This document shows positions 50,480 to 61,367 of a DNA stretch of 64,000 nucleotides, piece after piece. Origin of the DNA: Dryas octopetala (Eukaryota > Streptophyta > Magnoliopsida > Rosales > Rosaceae); the NCBI GenBank assembly GCA_963921425.1, contig OY992832.1, positions 13,515,249 to 13,579,248 on the forward strand, read 5' to 3'. The notes beneath the pieces are model-generated. The model made no database searches. It was given only the letters and a program-made list of their open reading frames with translations, and was not told the origin of the DNA. The number at the start of each line of letters is the position of its first letter. Within the stretch, counting starts at the first letter, position 1. The translations under genes were made by a program, and so were the position numbers.

Positions 50480-51556
50480 TTGACGTACACATATATGGAA
50501 CAGTCCAGTGGATACATCTAGGATATAGTGATGAACTCATACTGTACTTCGGAAATAGTACGTCATGCTTATGCATGCAAACTGCAGACACCGAGAGGAA
50601 GCTAGGTTAGTTAAAACTTAAAAGTAGTAAAATGCAGATTCAGTAGGCAGTACTGAATTTACCTTTTGATGCAAAAATCTAGTCTTGTACTGTATTCAAG
50701 AAAATTTAATTCAATTACACTATTTATCTTCTGCTCTTTAATTTTGTTTGACTTATTCTCCCCCAAAAATTTGGGTGATGAGAACCTGAGAGGAGAGTTT
50801 CAGAGACCAATAAGTTTGACCTGTGGAGAACAGAATGGGACCCTTGGAAGTGGTTTGGAAACTATACATCTCAGCAACTAGTTCAACATACTTGGTTATA
50901 ATTAGACCCGACGGCCACCTTCTCATATTGAATGCTAGTTAATCTCGACGTGCATCGAAAATTTGTATTGGGCTTTTAGTGGGCTTACAGTGGATGAACT
51001 TTAATTTTTTATTGGGCTTGGCCGGTTAAACCTCTGTTAGCCAACTCTTGGCTAGGCCGATCGTCTAGTTATTGGTACTCCGCATCTTCATGGAGAGACC
51101 TTGGGAACGCCCTGCCTCGAAGTGTGTAGGAACTAAGTAGGAGGGCTAGAACTAGAGAAGATCTCATTTTCTTAAGATGATTGCTATTTGAACACCCTCA
51201 CCTTTTCATTACCTAATAATTCATCAAAATTTAGCAAATATTCTATACATTCGGTGATTATTTATCGAAAAATAAAAATAAAATTTTTAAAATAAAATGA
51301 TGAACTCAGTAGTTGAGAGTAGTAAATTTAGCCTGGGCCAAAAGATATTCATACAACAGCCATCTTTTTATTTTATTTTTCAAATACATAGCAGCCATCT
51401 TTATTAAATTTCCATAAGAACCATATTCTGGCATTTCCAAAATATATTTCCATTATTGTCTAAATAGCATTATAAGGTTGGCCACAAAAGTCTAAACAAA
51501 ATGTCCAAAATTCCTGTCACGTTCCCATATGATATCTTCACAAAAAAATAACACAC
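50480..51556. other. Spacer after S-RLK5
   Basis: The first 100 bp resemble the S-RLK4 3' flank. The rest, including a GC-richer stretch with TTGGGCTT motifs (50960-51140), holds no recognisable gene. Confidence 0.5.
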
Positions 51557-52080
51557 ATGGAGGGGGCTTCTTTTCATCTTCTTCACATCTCTACTCCATT
51601 TTTTGGTCTTGAATTTGTCCACTGCAGCTGATACCATATCTCCATCACAATCCATCACCGGCTCTGCTACCTTGGTTTCTTCCGGCCGAAGCTTTGAATT
51701 GGGACTCTTCTCTACCGGCAACTCAAGAGCATGGTATTTACTATTTAGGAATAAGGTACAAGAACTTTCCAAATATTGTTGTATGGGTTGCCAACAGAGA
51801 AAACCCACTTGCAGATTCATATGGAGGAGCCTTGACCTTTTCCAAAAATGGCAGTCTGATCCTTTTAGACCAAATGAACAACACTATTTGGTCTTCCAGA
51901 TCTTCCACAGTAGCAGAGAACCCTCTTGCACAGCTTTTGGAGACTGGAAATCTTGTTGTTAGAGACAAGGCTGCCACAGGTTCAGAAAGCTATGTATGGC
52001 AAAGTTTCGATTTCCGATCAGACACTCTGTTACCAGGCATGAAGCTGGGGTGGAACTTGAGAATCCGCCTGAACCGGTTC
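51557..52080 (+). pseudogene. S-RLK6: truncated S-RLK exon 1
   Basis: An extra base within the first codons (after ATGGAGGGGG) puts the signal peptide out of frame. A 7-bp insertion near 51740 (duplicated CTATTTA) and a TGG-to-AGG change disrupt the WYLGIWYKN segment. Lectin and early SLG sequence continue to 52080 (CTGAACCGGTTC), where homology stops abruptly at the MULE-like copy. No exons 2-7 are found downstream. Confidence 0.85.
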
Positions 52081-52837
52081 CCCCCCCTCCCCTCTACATT
52101 GAACAGTGGCCCAAATCATTTCTTTGACTCTTTCCTTTTATTTATGGAGTAGACTAGTAATGACTAATGAGAGAAGACTTGAGAGGTCATGAGAGAAGAC
52201 TTTGAGAGGTCACGGGGAAAAAAGGAAAGAAAAAAAAAAAAAAAAGTTTTGTGTAGATTTGAGGGTTGATTGGGGTTTGGGGTCTTTGGACAATTAAAAA
52301 GAAAAAAGAAGATTTGAGGTTTTGTGTAGTTGTTTTTAAACCCTAATATATTTTTATATAAAAAATAATTTAAAATACCTAAAGGATTTAAACACTAATA
52401 TCTTAGATGATATAGAATATAGATTATAGAGTATATAGAGTTTAGTGAAAAATTATAGAGTATAAGAGTATTAAGATAGATAGAATATATAGGGTTTGGT
52501 ATTAGGATTTAATCTATAGATTATAGAGTATAAAGAATATACTAATTTCATTTATTTATTATACTAATTTTGTTTAATAGTATTTGTTTCCAGCGCGTAT
52601 TATATTTACCTTATATTACATGAAACCTACTATATAATTTGGTTTCTTCAATATTTTTTATCAATGTAGTAGATAATATGTTAAATAAACATATGGTTAA
52701 GTTTCATTTAAAATTTTTCGTATTTTGATAGCAATTTCCGTCGTTTTTGTTTAATTTTGTCGAAATCGAAATTTTCACAAAAATTTCAGTCGAAATTTCT
52801 ATAAAAAATTTCTTCGAAACCAAAATTTTACTCCTTG
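52081..52837. mobile_element. MULE-like element, second copy, reversed and truncated
   Basis: Read as reverse complement, 52320-52837 parallels 4405-4534 plus 12554-12950, including the ACGGAAATT and ATCAAAATACGAAAA segments. It ends in a terminus whose complement is CAAGGAGTAAAATTTTGG. The insertion site of the gag-only retrotransposon is uninterrupted here (near 52680-52690). The left end adjoining S-RLK6 has no recognisable terminus. Confidence 0.7.
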
Positions 52838-53403
52838 GATTCCCGTGAGAAGCCAAAGAAAAAATGAAGCAAGTTGGCCAAACATAAATTAAGGAAATAA
52901 AAAGATATAAAAATGTGGCTTTCAACTAATAATCAAGAAAAAATAGGTTGTAGAACCTAAATTTTATATCTTAGAAGAGCCTAGTTTTTTTTTTTTTTTT
53001 TTGTACAAAAGGGGGCCTAAGTCTAAAGAAAAAAACTAGATAACTACAGCTCTTGACATAATAAGTAGAAAAGCCTAATTGTAGCAAAAACATTATAAAT
53101 AAATGTAAACTATTTAAAACCCCCAAGTTTGAATTTGGTTATTTATAAACCTCCACTCTTAATAAAACTATTTCCTAACCCCCTATTGGACATTTAATCT
53201 CTCTCAAAACCCCCTAGTCAACCTATACCTAGCTAGATTTGACCCCCTCTATTTTGAAAATTCCGATTATAACCCTTGACTATTAAAAATCAGTTTTGAA
53301 ATTTCATTTCTCATTTTCACTCTCTCTCGCGTCTCTCCCCTGCTAGCAAGAACTCACCTTCGCCGCCTCTGTCACCGGCGCGTGGCAGCGCGTCCGGCGG
53401 CGG

Positions 53404-53952
53404 ATGAAGGTGGTTTTTGGCCCGTTGAACTCTCCTCTCTCTCTTCCCTTGGTATTCGTTTCACCCAGAAACACCCCGAACATAAAACCCAGCCCGCGCA
53501 CAGTGGGTCAACGCCAACGGCTCTCGTCGTTTCCGGCGACTTCGCGGCCCAACTCCGGCTCAGAATTCTTCCTCTCATCGAGCTCATCACGATGGTGTGC
53601 TCCGATCATCGATCCATCTGAGTTCTCGCGTCACGTTGAGCCCATGATGATGGTTCGCATCGTTGGCTTCTCCGGCGATTCTCGGGCCGATTTTGGTGGT
53701 GTTTTCCGTCGATCCAGGTATCAATCTTTGTCCCCTCGACCTGCTCTTGCTATTGGTTGGGTTGTTTTAACTCAAATCTTGGTTTTTCAGGTTGGGCTGC
53801 TGCTGCCACTGCTAGATCTGCCACTTGTGGCGGCGGGTTGGGTTTTTTTTTTACTGTTCAGCCTCCTCCGAATCCTAAAAGCTCAATTTGAGGTCCGAGA
53901 ATATTTTTGGGTGAGTTCTGTGATTTTATGTGTGTTGATTGGGGCTGGGTAG
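53404..53952 (+). other. Open frame in GC-rich core, unrecognised; possibly captured gene fragment
   Basis: A 182-codon frame, rich in serine and proline early and hydrophobic late, covers a GC-rich stretch unlike its AT-rich surroundings. A possible intron (GTATCAATC near 53719 to TTTTCAG near 53790) suggests capture of the 5' part of a host gene. No family was recognised and the frame may not be translated. Confidence 0.3.
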
Positions 53953-54346
53953 CCACCGTGCGTGGTGGTCACCGCCCGACTCGGCCGTTGAACGAACAAT
54001 TTTGTGAACCTTGTTTGATTTGTTGAACTGTCTGGTCTTAAACAGGTACCTGGGTGATTGAAAAGTGCAACTGAATTCAGAAAATTCAGTTTCAGTTTCT
54101 TTAATTAGTGCAACTGTGTAAATTCAGTTTCAGTTCTAGAAAAGTTAGTTTCACTTCCTTAAACAGTTTCAGTTCGTGAAACAATTTCAGTTTGTGAAAC
54201 ATGAGTTTTAAATGAATTTTGAATGAAATTATGGTTCTGAAATATGATGAATCAAATTTGCAGGTAGAAACAGATCGAGGCAGTGGCGACTGTCGTGTAC
54301 TCGCGACGCATGAATTGATATAATTGTTATTTTTTGTCATGTAAAA

Positions 54347-54650
54347 GTGTAACTGTTTTAGTGAAGGTGTAACTGTTTTAGTGAAGGTGTAACTGTTTTA
54401 GTGAAGTGTAATTGTTTTAGTAAATGTGTAATTATTTTTTAATTAAGGTGTAATTGCATTTTAGTTAAGATGTAATTGTTTCATCACTTAATTCAGTTTC
54501 AGTAAGTGAATTTATAACTGAATTCTTCAATTCAGTGTAACTGAATTTCTGAAATTCAGTTTCAGTGTAATTGAATTCTTGAAATTCAGTTTCAGTGTAA
54601 CTGAATTCTTGAAATTCAGTTTTAGTGTAATGAAATTCAATTTCAGTGTT
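54347..54650. repeat. Short tandem repeats (GTGTAACTGTTTTAGTGAAG and CAGTTTCAGTGTAACTGAAT types)
   Basis: About three to four units of 20 bp (54347-54425) are followed by about four units of roughly 30 bp (54530-54640). They lie within the 53104-55095 insertion. Related isolated motifs occur from 54080. Confidence 0.75.
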
Positions 54651-55442
54651 TGATTTTAGTTTTAGCGAAATATTGAGTTTTAACAAAAACTTCAATTCTA
54701 GAAAAAAAAAAAAAAAAAAAAACAGTTTCACCAAAATTCAGTTACAGTGATATCAGCGTGCGTCAGCATGTCTTGGAGGGGGGAGTGGGGAAAATTGAAC
54801 TGGGATGGATTCTGAAACTGTTTTCGTGGGAGAGAAGGTCTGAAACTGTTTTCGTGATGGAGATCGTGGGATATTTGTTTGTGGGTTTTTGGAATTTTGT
54901 GGGCTTCTGGCAATTTGTGGGCTTCCAACGGTTCTTTGGACTGTGGGCTTGGTTAATGGCATAGATGTAAATTCTAGTAATTATGAAGCCTAAACTATTG
55001 GTAGGATGTGTTTAGGGTGCGGCTGGTTTGTTGGGTAATGGCTAGGGGCGACAACAAATTTTTTGGTATAATTGGGTGGTATAAATTACGGACTATATAA
55101 ATAAACCTAATAACTATTTTTTTAATAGATATATATATTAATATATATATATATAATATAAAAATTTGTTAGCCCTCCTTAAAAGTGGGCCCTAGACGGT
55201 CGCACTCGTGCCCCCTTCAGGGCCGGCACTGATTGTTAGCAGTCTGAACACTCATGCACAATCTCTCAACATCTATTAGGGAACTCTCCCCCTTTGAGTG
55301 AGAGTCTTTTCCAACCTTAAACCCTACGCTAGGGTTTGCTCGCCTGACGGCTAGGTTTTAAGGTTTCTCTTCTCCCCAACGACCATTTGGGGATTCTCTT
55401 CAACACTCTGCCCTGGTGGTGCAACAGCGAGGGTGAGTTTCA

Positions 55443-57107
55443 ATGGAAGAAATACAGACTAGCTTTTCCAAATCTTTAACGCTCACCGAAGAAGAGGTGG
55501 AGCCAATTTCGGTGCAGGCGACGATTCCGATGATCAATCAGGAGGTGCTGCACCGCAGCTTGATTGGCATGGTGTTGACTGCAAAGCCTTTCCATCGGGG
55601 TGCTTTCAAGAACTCGATGATCCGCCTCTGGGATGCCTTGGGTAATGTAACGGTGATGGATTTAGGCCCGAATCTATTCCTGTTTATGTTTGCTTTTGAT
55701 GAGGATAAGGAGCGTGTGATAAGGCAAGCACCGTGGACTTTTGATAAGGCTCTTGTGCTCCTTGAGGAACCAAATGGAAGTGTGATGCCATCACAGATGC
55801 GTCTTAGGTATGCTGACTTCTGGGTACAGTGCCACAATATCCCTTTCCAATACATGACGGAAGAAATCGGGAAGTTGATAGGATATGGGATCGGGCAATG
55901 TTTGGAGGTCGGAGAAGGCTCCAAGTCACATATGGTAGGACGGTTCATACGAATCCGCGTCCGGTTGGATGTGAGTAGGCCGCTGGCAAGAATAAAAAAG
56001 TTGCTACTGGAGGATGGGTCAATGGTCAGAGTCGAGTTTAGATATGAACGCCTCCCACCATTTTGCTATGAGTGTGGTAGGATTGGACACAACTTTGCAA
56101 TCTGTGAACACAAGATGGAGGGTAATTCACATACCCGGGATAGACAATGGGGGGCATGGCTGAGAGCCAGAAGCGAAGGAGGGAAGTTCCTCCCATCAGA
56201 GGTTGGAAGACAGGACGGAGCAGAAGCTGAAATTGAGCAGCTAGTTGAACAGGTGGTGGATAGGGAAACCTCAAGGGCTGCTGCAGATATTACATATGCC
56301 ACAAACCAAGGCCAGGAAACACTTTCGAAGGCAGATGCAATGGGAACTGCGGACACCAACCGATCCCGAATACGGGAACAAACAAAAATTGACACCACTT
56401 CGGTGCCAAACTTCTCGGAAAACAAAACAACGCTCATAAGGGACAATCCAGTGGTGGAGAGAAAAGGAAAAAAGATTTTAAACAACGAGAGTCCCGCAGA
56501 AATGGTGGAAAGGGATCGAGCTATGGAGAAGCAACGCTTTTTGGCCCGGGGGGTTGATGGGGAGCGAAAGGAAGGGGAAAAAATACAGAGGGAGACGGAG
56601 AAGGAAAAAGTGTGGAGGGGGCAAACAGCTGGGGGTAGTAAACCACCCACTTTGGAAGTCGAACAGGCTCTGGCTGCATCAAGGCAAAAAATAGCACACG
56701 TGATGGCAGAGCTAAAGGACAAGCAAGAGGGTACCTCCCACACACTCCTAAATAAGTCGGGCAACCAGAACTCCTCGGCTCACAATCTGGGGCAACTCTT
56801 TCAAAAGGTGCTACAACCAATAATGGGGAGAACCACCCCACCCACCTCTAATGTATCCCAGCAGGGGGTGGCCCAAAGTAGCTGGAAGAAAAAACCAGGC
56901 AGGGGAAAAGAGAACGCGCTACCGGGTGATAGGTACCAAGCCAAACAGGATGGCATCGGGGCGGTAGGGGACAAGAGGAAACTGAAGGGGGACAATAATA
57001 AGTCAAGCCCCTCCAATAAAAAGGGAAGAGTTATGGTGACTATGACTGAAGCTTTATTGACTTCTGACGTGGTGGGAACCGGCAAGCCGGCCCACCACGA
57101 GAAATGA
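55443..57107 (+). CDS. LINE ORF1: DUF4283/zinc-knuckle RNA-binding protein
   Basis: A 554-residue frame encodes the LINE nucleic-acid-binding chaperone that packages element RNA. The N-terminal part (about residues 30-190) has the plant DUF4283 pattern, with WDALGN, DEDKERVIRQAPWTFD and WVQCHNIP. A CX2CX4HX4C zinc knuckle (CYECGRIGHNFAIC) lies around residues 207-220. The rest is polar, charged and probably disordered. The frame is fully open. Its TGA overlaps the ORF2 ATG as ATGA (57104-57107). Confidence 0.88.
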   Translation: MEEIQTSFSKSLTLTEEEVEPISVQATIPMINQEVLHRSLIGMVLTAKPFHRGAFKNSMIRLWDALGNVTVMDLGPNLFLFMFAFDEDKERVIRQAPWTFDKALVLLEEPNGSVMPSQMRLRYADFWVQCHNIPFQYMTEEIGKLIGYGIGQCLEVGEGSKSHMVGRFIRIRVRLDVSRPLARIKKLLLEDGSMVRVEFRYERLPPFCYECGRIGHNFAICEHKMEGNSHTRDRQWGAWLRARSEGGKFLPSEVGRQDGAEAEIEQLVEQVVDRETSRAAADITYATNQGQETLSKADAMGTADTNRSRIREQTKIDTTSVPNFSENKTTLIRDNPVVERKGKKILNNESPAEMVERDRAMEKQRFLARGVDGERKEGEKIQRETEKEKVWRGQTAGGSKPPTLEVEQALAASRQKIAHVMAELKDKQEGTSHTLLNKSGNQNSSAHNLGQLFQKVLQPIMGRTTPPTSNVSQQGVAQSSWKKKPGRGKENALPGDRYQAKQDGIGAVGDKRKLKGDNNKSSPSNKKGRVMVTMTEALLTSDVVGTGKPAHHEK

Positions 57108-60100
57108 TACTCTTAAGTTGGAATGTCCGGGGTCTTCGGCAACCTCGGACATTCGACTCTCTCAAATTCCTGGTGAGAGACAAAAGGCCGGACGTCATTT
57201 TTCTCATGGAAACAAAAATGACGGAAAAACAAATGGAGAAATTGAATTTTCAATTAGGCATGAAGGGCTCTATGTGTGTAGGGCGTCGAGGTCTGGGTGG
57301 GGGGATGATTATGCTCTGGAAGCATGACTGGGACCTCCAACTGATATCTTACTCCTCGGGCCACGTGGATATGCAGATTGTGAATCCCAATCGGTTCTGT
57401 TTTCGCTTAACAGGCTTCTATGGAAATCCGGTGACTACTCAACGGAAGCACTCCTGGGATCTCCTTCGAAGACTCCACAGTGTACGAACCGGGCCCTGGA
57501 TGGTGTTTGGGGACTTCAATGAAATCACGTCATGGAAAGAAAAACGTGGTGGCTGTGACCGACCTTCAAGACAAATGAGTGCCTTTCGGGAGGCCCTTAT
57601 GGACTGTAACTTAGCTGATGTTCCTTTTTCAGGCACCCCTTTCACCTGGGAGGCTACACGGGATGGGCAGAATTTTATTAGCGAGAGACTTGATAGATGT
57701 GTTGTTAATGTTGCCATGCACTCTCAATTTGAGTCAATTTTTACCCATCACCTTCAAGTACCTGGCTCGGACCATATCCCCATCTTGGTGCGGGTCATGC
57801 ACAAGCAAACACCGTTGCGGCTATTGGGCACTCGACGCTTTCACTTTGAACAAAGGTGGTGTAGAGAGGAGGGAGGTGAAGAGACCATTAAGCAGGCATG
57901 GCGTCGTTCTGACTCTCATGCTCTCTCGGTGGTGCAAGGGGTAGATCAATGTGCAGAGAAATTAAAATCCTGGAGCTCTACACTCTTTGGGGCTAGGAAG
58001 CAGGAGATCAGAAGGATCCAAAACAAAATTGAAATACTTAAGGCCCAACAAAAATCTTCCTCTCAGTATCACGTGCTTAAAGGCTTAGAAAGAACTCTGG
58101 AATCCTTGATCGAACAGGATGAAATATATTGGCGACAACGTTCCAAAATCACCTGGCTAAGGGAGGGAGATAAAAATACCAAGTTCTTTCACGAGCAGGC
58201 AAAGGCAAGGGGGCGCCGAAACTATATTGAAGGCCTTTTCAACCACCAAAATGACTGGATTACTGATAACACTGACATTGGAGGTATGTTTTGTGATTAT
58301 TTTACCAAATTGTTTTCTAAGACGGGAGGTCATGATATGAACAGATTGCTTGACATGGTGGAACCGAAAGTCACGGAACAAATGAGAAAGCTTCTCCGAC
58401 CTTTCCAGCGAGACGACATCGAGAAAGTTCTCCATCAGATGTACCCCACAAAATCGCCAGGCATGGACGGTATGCCGGCACTGTTCTATCAGCAGTACTG
58501 GCATATAGTGGGCGATGAGGTGGTTCACTTCTGTTTGAAGGTCCTAAATGGCAACGACAGTGTGGCTTGTGTCAACGAGACCCTTATTGCTTTGATCCCG
58601 AAAGTTGCTGAACCTAGAAGGGTGGCCGAGTTCAGACCGATCAGTCTCTGTAATGTGTTATATAAACTGGTAGCCAAGACTCTTGCTAACCGCCTTAAGG
58701 ATGTCTTACCCATGGTAATCTCGGAAAATCAAAGTGCCTTCGTGCCAGGGCGCTTAATTGTTGACAATGTGGTAATTGCTTTTGAAACAACTCACTCAAT
58801 AAAGACTCAGCCGGTATCTGCCACCCCCAAAATGGCAATAAAGCTCGACATGGCAAAGGCATACGACCGGGTTGAGTGGACCTTTCTTGAAGCTATGATG
58901 CTTCGTCTTGGGTTTCAGCCTCGTTGGGTAGGAAAAATTATGGACTGTATCACCACGGTGCAATTTGCTGTGCTTTGGCGGGGCACCCTTTTCGAGAAAA
59001 TTTCTCCACAACCGGGGGGTTGCGGCAGGGCTGCCCATTATCTCCATATTTATTCCTCCTATGTGGGGAAGGACTGAGTGCCCTCTTAAATGATGCTGAG
59101 CGGAGGGGCGCTCTAACGGGTGTTAAGGAGGGCACACATGCTCCCCCCATCTCACATCTCTTCTATGCGGATGATAGTCTGCTCTTCCTGGAGGCTACCA
59201 TGGGTGCTGCTAGTGAAATAAAGAGGATCTTGGAAACTTACGAGCAAATCTCGGGCCAACAAGTGAACTTTGACAAGTCGGCCATTTGTTTTAGCAACAA
59301 TGCTGACTCTACTCTCCGAATAATCTCTTCTCAAGTTCTGGGGGTTCCTGTAGTAGATTGCCATGAAAAATATCTGGGACTCCCAACGATTGCTGGGAAA
59401 GGGAAAAAAAAGCTCTTTCAATCGGTCAAAGACCGTGTCTGGCAGCGGGTGAATGGTTGGAGTGAAAAGCTTTTATCAAAAGCAGGAAAAGAAGTTCTCT
59501 TAAAGGCAGTGATTCAAGCCATACCTACGTATTACATGAGCCTCTTTAAAATGCCAAAGGGCATCTGCAAAGATATCACCTCCATGGCATCCCGTTTCTG
59601 GTGGGGGAAAGCAAACAATGGGAAAGGGATGCACTGGCTTCGCTGGGATCGCATGTGTATGTCAAAACTTGAGGGGGGCTTAGGCTTTCGGGATCTATAA
59701 TACTTCAATATGGCCTTACTCGCCAAACACGGCTGGCGCCTCATCACCGCTCCCAACTCTCTGGTGTGCAGAGTTCTGAAAGGAAAATACTTTGCTAGTG
59801 GCAATTTCATGGCGGCTCGTCTTGGAGCTCGGTCGTCTTTTTTCTGGCGATCCCTACTGTGGGCTAGGAGTGTACTAGATGAGGGAGTGAGGTGGAGAGT
59901 GGGCAATGGCGAATCCATCTCAGTGTACCAGGACAAGTGGCTCCCAACGCCATTCTCATTCCGTGTCCAATCACCCCGGACACTCGATGAGAACACCCGG
60001 GTCAGAGATTTGTTTAGCTCAGTTGGGGTCTGGAACTCTACTCTCCTATATCAACATTTCTGTATTGAGGAGGCGGATATAATAGCAGGCATCCCGCTGG

Positions 60101-61204
60101 GCCATCTAGGTCAGGAGGACAAATGGATTTGGCACTACACCCGAAATGGAATATACAATGTAAAAAGTGCATATTGGGTTGCGCTTGCAAGAATAGATAC
60201 CAGAAGAGCTGCCTCTTGCTCCTCCAATGCTTCGCAACAGACTTTCTGGCGAAAAATCTGGAAAATTAATGCCCCTGGGAAGATCAAATTGTTTTTATGG
60301 CGCTGCTGCAAAAACATTATCCCTTGCCTTGCTCTCCTTTTCCAGAAAAACATCGCCCCCCAACCTCACTGCCCGCGGTGCTGGAAGAAACCGGAGACGA
60401 CACTCCATGCAATCTGGGAATGCAATGCCGCCAAGGAAATCTGGCGTCACTCCACTTTCGGGGAAGTGGTTGGTTGGCCTATGGGCGGCACTGTAACTGA
60501 TTTTGTCCAATTTGCACTGGGGGTGCTATCTTCCTCGGAACTAATAGTGTTTGGTTTTCTTTGCTGGGGTATTTGGAATCTGCGAAATGAACTGGTGCAT
60601 AATGGCGTTACAGAAACTGCCTCATGCTCTTATAGTAGATTGGCTATGTATGCTGCGGATTTCTTGGCCGCAAGTGTTCCCCCCCCCACGCCCGGCCACC
60701 ATGCAACTGGGGCCCCCTGAATGGGAACAGCCAGAGACGGGCTATGTTAAAATCAATGTGGATGGCGGAGGTTCTGCGAAAAGCCGAATTCGGGGTCTCG
60801 GGGCAATTCTTCGAGATAGTAATGGAGGGATCCTTTTAATGGCTTCCAAACAGGTCCGAGGGTCTTACTCTCCTCGCACCATTGAGCTCTTAGCTGCCAT
60901 TATGGGGATCACTTTGGCTATGGACCTAGGACTGTCCAAGATTGTGCTGGAGATGGACGCGGCTGAGGTGGTCAACGACATTCTGGATTCTTCTCACTGC
61001 ATGGCAGTCAATGGTGTTCTTGTTGACGAAATCAAGCAACTGCTGGCTTCTTTTGAAGATGGCAACTGCCAATTCCGACGGCGTGAGAGCAACTGGGCGG
61101 CGCACAAACTTGCTCACTTTGCTCTTTCTCATGTTGGTGTCCATTTTTGGACAGATGTAATGCCTGAATGGCTTACTGAAACAGTGTATTCAGACTCTCC
61201 TTGA
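57104..61204 (+). pseudogene. LINE ORF2: endonuclease, reverse transcriptase, zinc-ribbon and RNase H, with frame breaks
   Basis: The order of domains is clear. An apurinic-type endonuclease spans about residues 1-225 (LLSWNVRGL, GDFNEI, SDHIPI). A reverse transcriptase follows (FRPISLCNVLYK, AFVPGRLIVDN, KLDMAKAYDRVEW, LRQGCPLSP, FYADDSLLF). A zinc-binding zf-RVT region comes next (FWRKIWKINAPGKIK, HCPRCW). An RNase H-like domain is C-terminal (KINVDGG, IELLAAI, LEMDAAEV). Breaks: a one-base deletion at the G-run 59014-59019, an in-frame TAA at 59698-59700 after GFRDL, and a one-base insertion at the C-run 60679-60687. Everything between is open, so decay is recent, or the homopolymer breaks are sequencing errors. 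Confidence 0.88.
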
Positions 61205-61246
61205 ATAAAACTCTTCACTGTTTCTCCTCAAAAAGAACACTCATGC

Positions 61247-61367
61247 CCAAAATTTGTAATCATGGAATAGAGTTACTCTCTAGTTGTAAAAGTCAAAAGT
61301 GGCTGCTAAGTCCATACAAAAAGTCTGAATTACTGGTGACCTTCCCATTTCCTAGCAAAGAACTCAG
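61247..61367 (+). promoter_or_regulatory. S-RLK7 residual class B promoter
   Basis: The LINE separates this from the rest of its ancestral promoter. What remains is nearly identical to 46845-46968 before S-RLK5, including GGCTGCTAAGTCCATACA near 61301. Confidence 0.5.

Larger units (their letters stand above)
53104..55095. mobile_element. Insertion of 1.99 kb with 10-bp target duplication and gene-like core
   Basis: TATAAATAAA flanks it at 53094-53103 and 55096-55105. The paralogue at about 13947-13958 lacks the insertion. Terminal inverted similarity is weak (AAACTATTTAAAACCCCC versus a complemented GTAATTTATACCACCC). A 9-11 bp duplication suits a MULE. The core (53290-53960) has coding-like GC content. 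No transposase is visible. Confidence 0.65.
52838..55231. repeat. Dispersed repeat, copy B, interrupted at 53104-55095
   Basis: 52838-53103 and 55096-55231 match copy A (13687-14052 and 15662-15690) in order and orientation, ending CAGGGCCGGCACTG. Copy B carries a different insertion from copy A. Confidence 0.65.
55258..61234 (+). mobile_element. LINE (L1-type) retrotransposon, near full length
   Basis: It is bounded by a 12-bp target duplication GAACACTCATGC (55246-55257 and 61235-61246), with a short A-tail (CAAAAA) at the 3' end. It contains a 5' untranslated leader (55258-55442), ORF1 and ORF2. The same target is uninterrupted upstream of S-RLK5 (near 46833). ORF2 carries two frameshifts and one stop, so it is not autonomous as read. 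It ends about 133 bp before the S-RLK7 ATG. Confidence 0.93.

Noticed and set aside
54465..54734. 89-codon repetitive open frame on the minus strand
   Set aside because: It is a by-product of the CAGTTTCAGTGTAACTGAAT tandem repeats.
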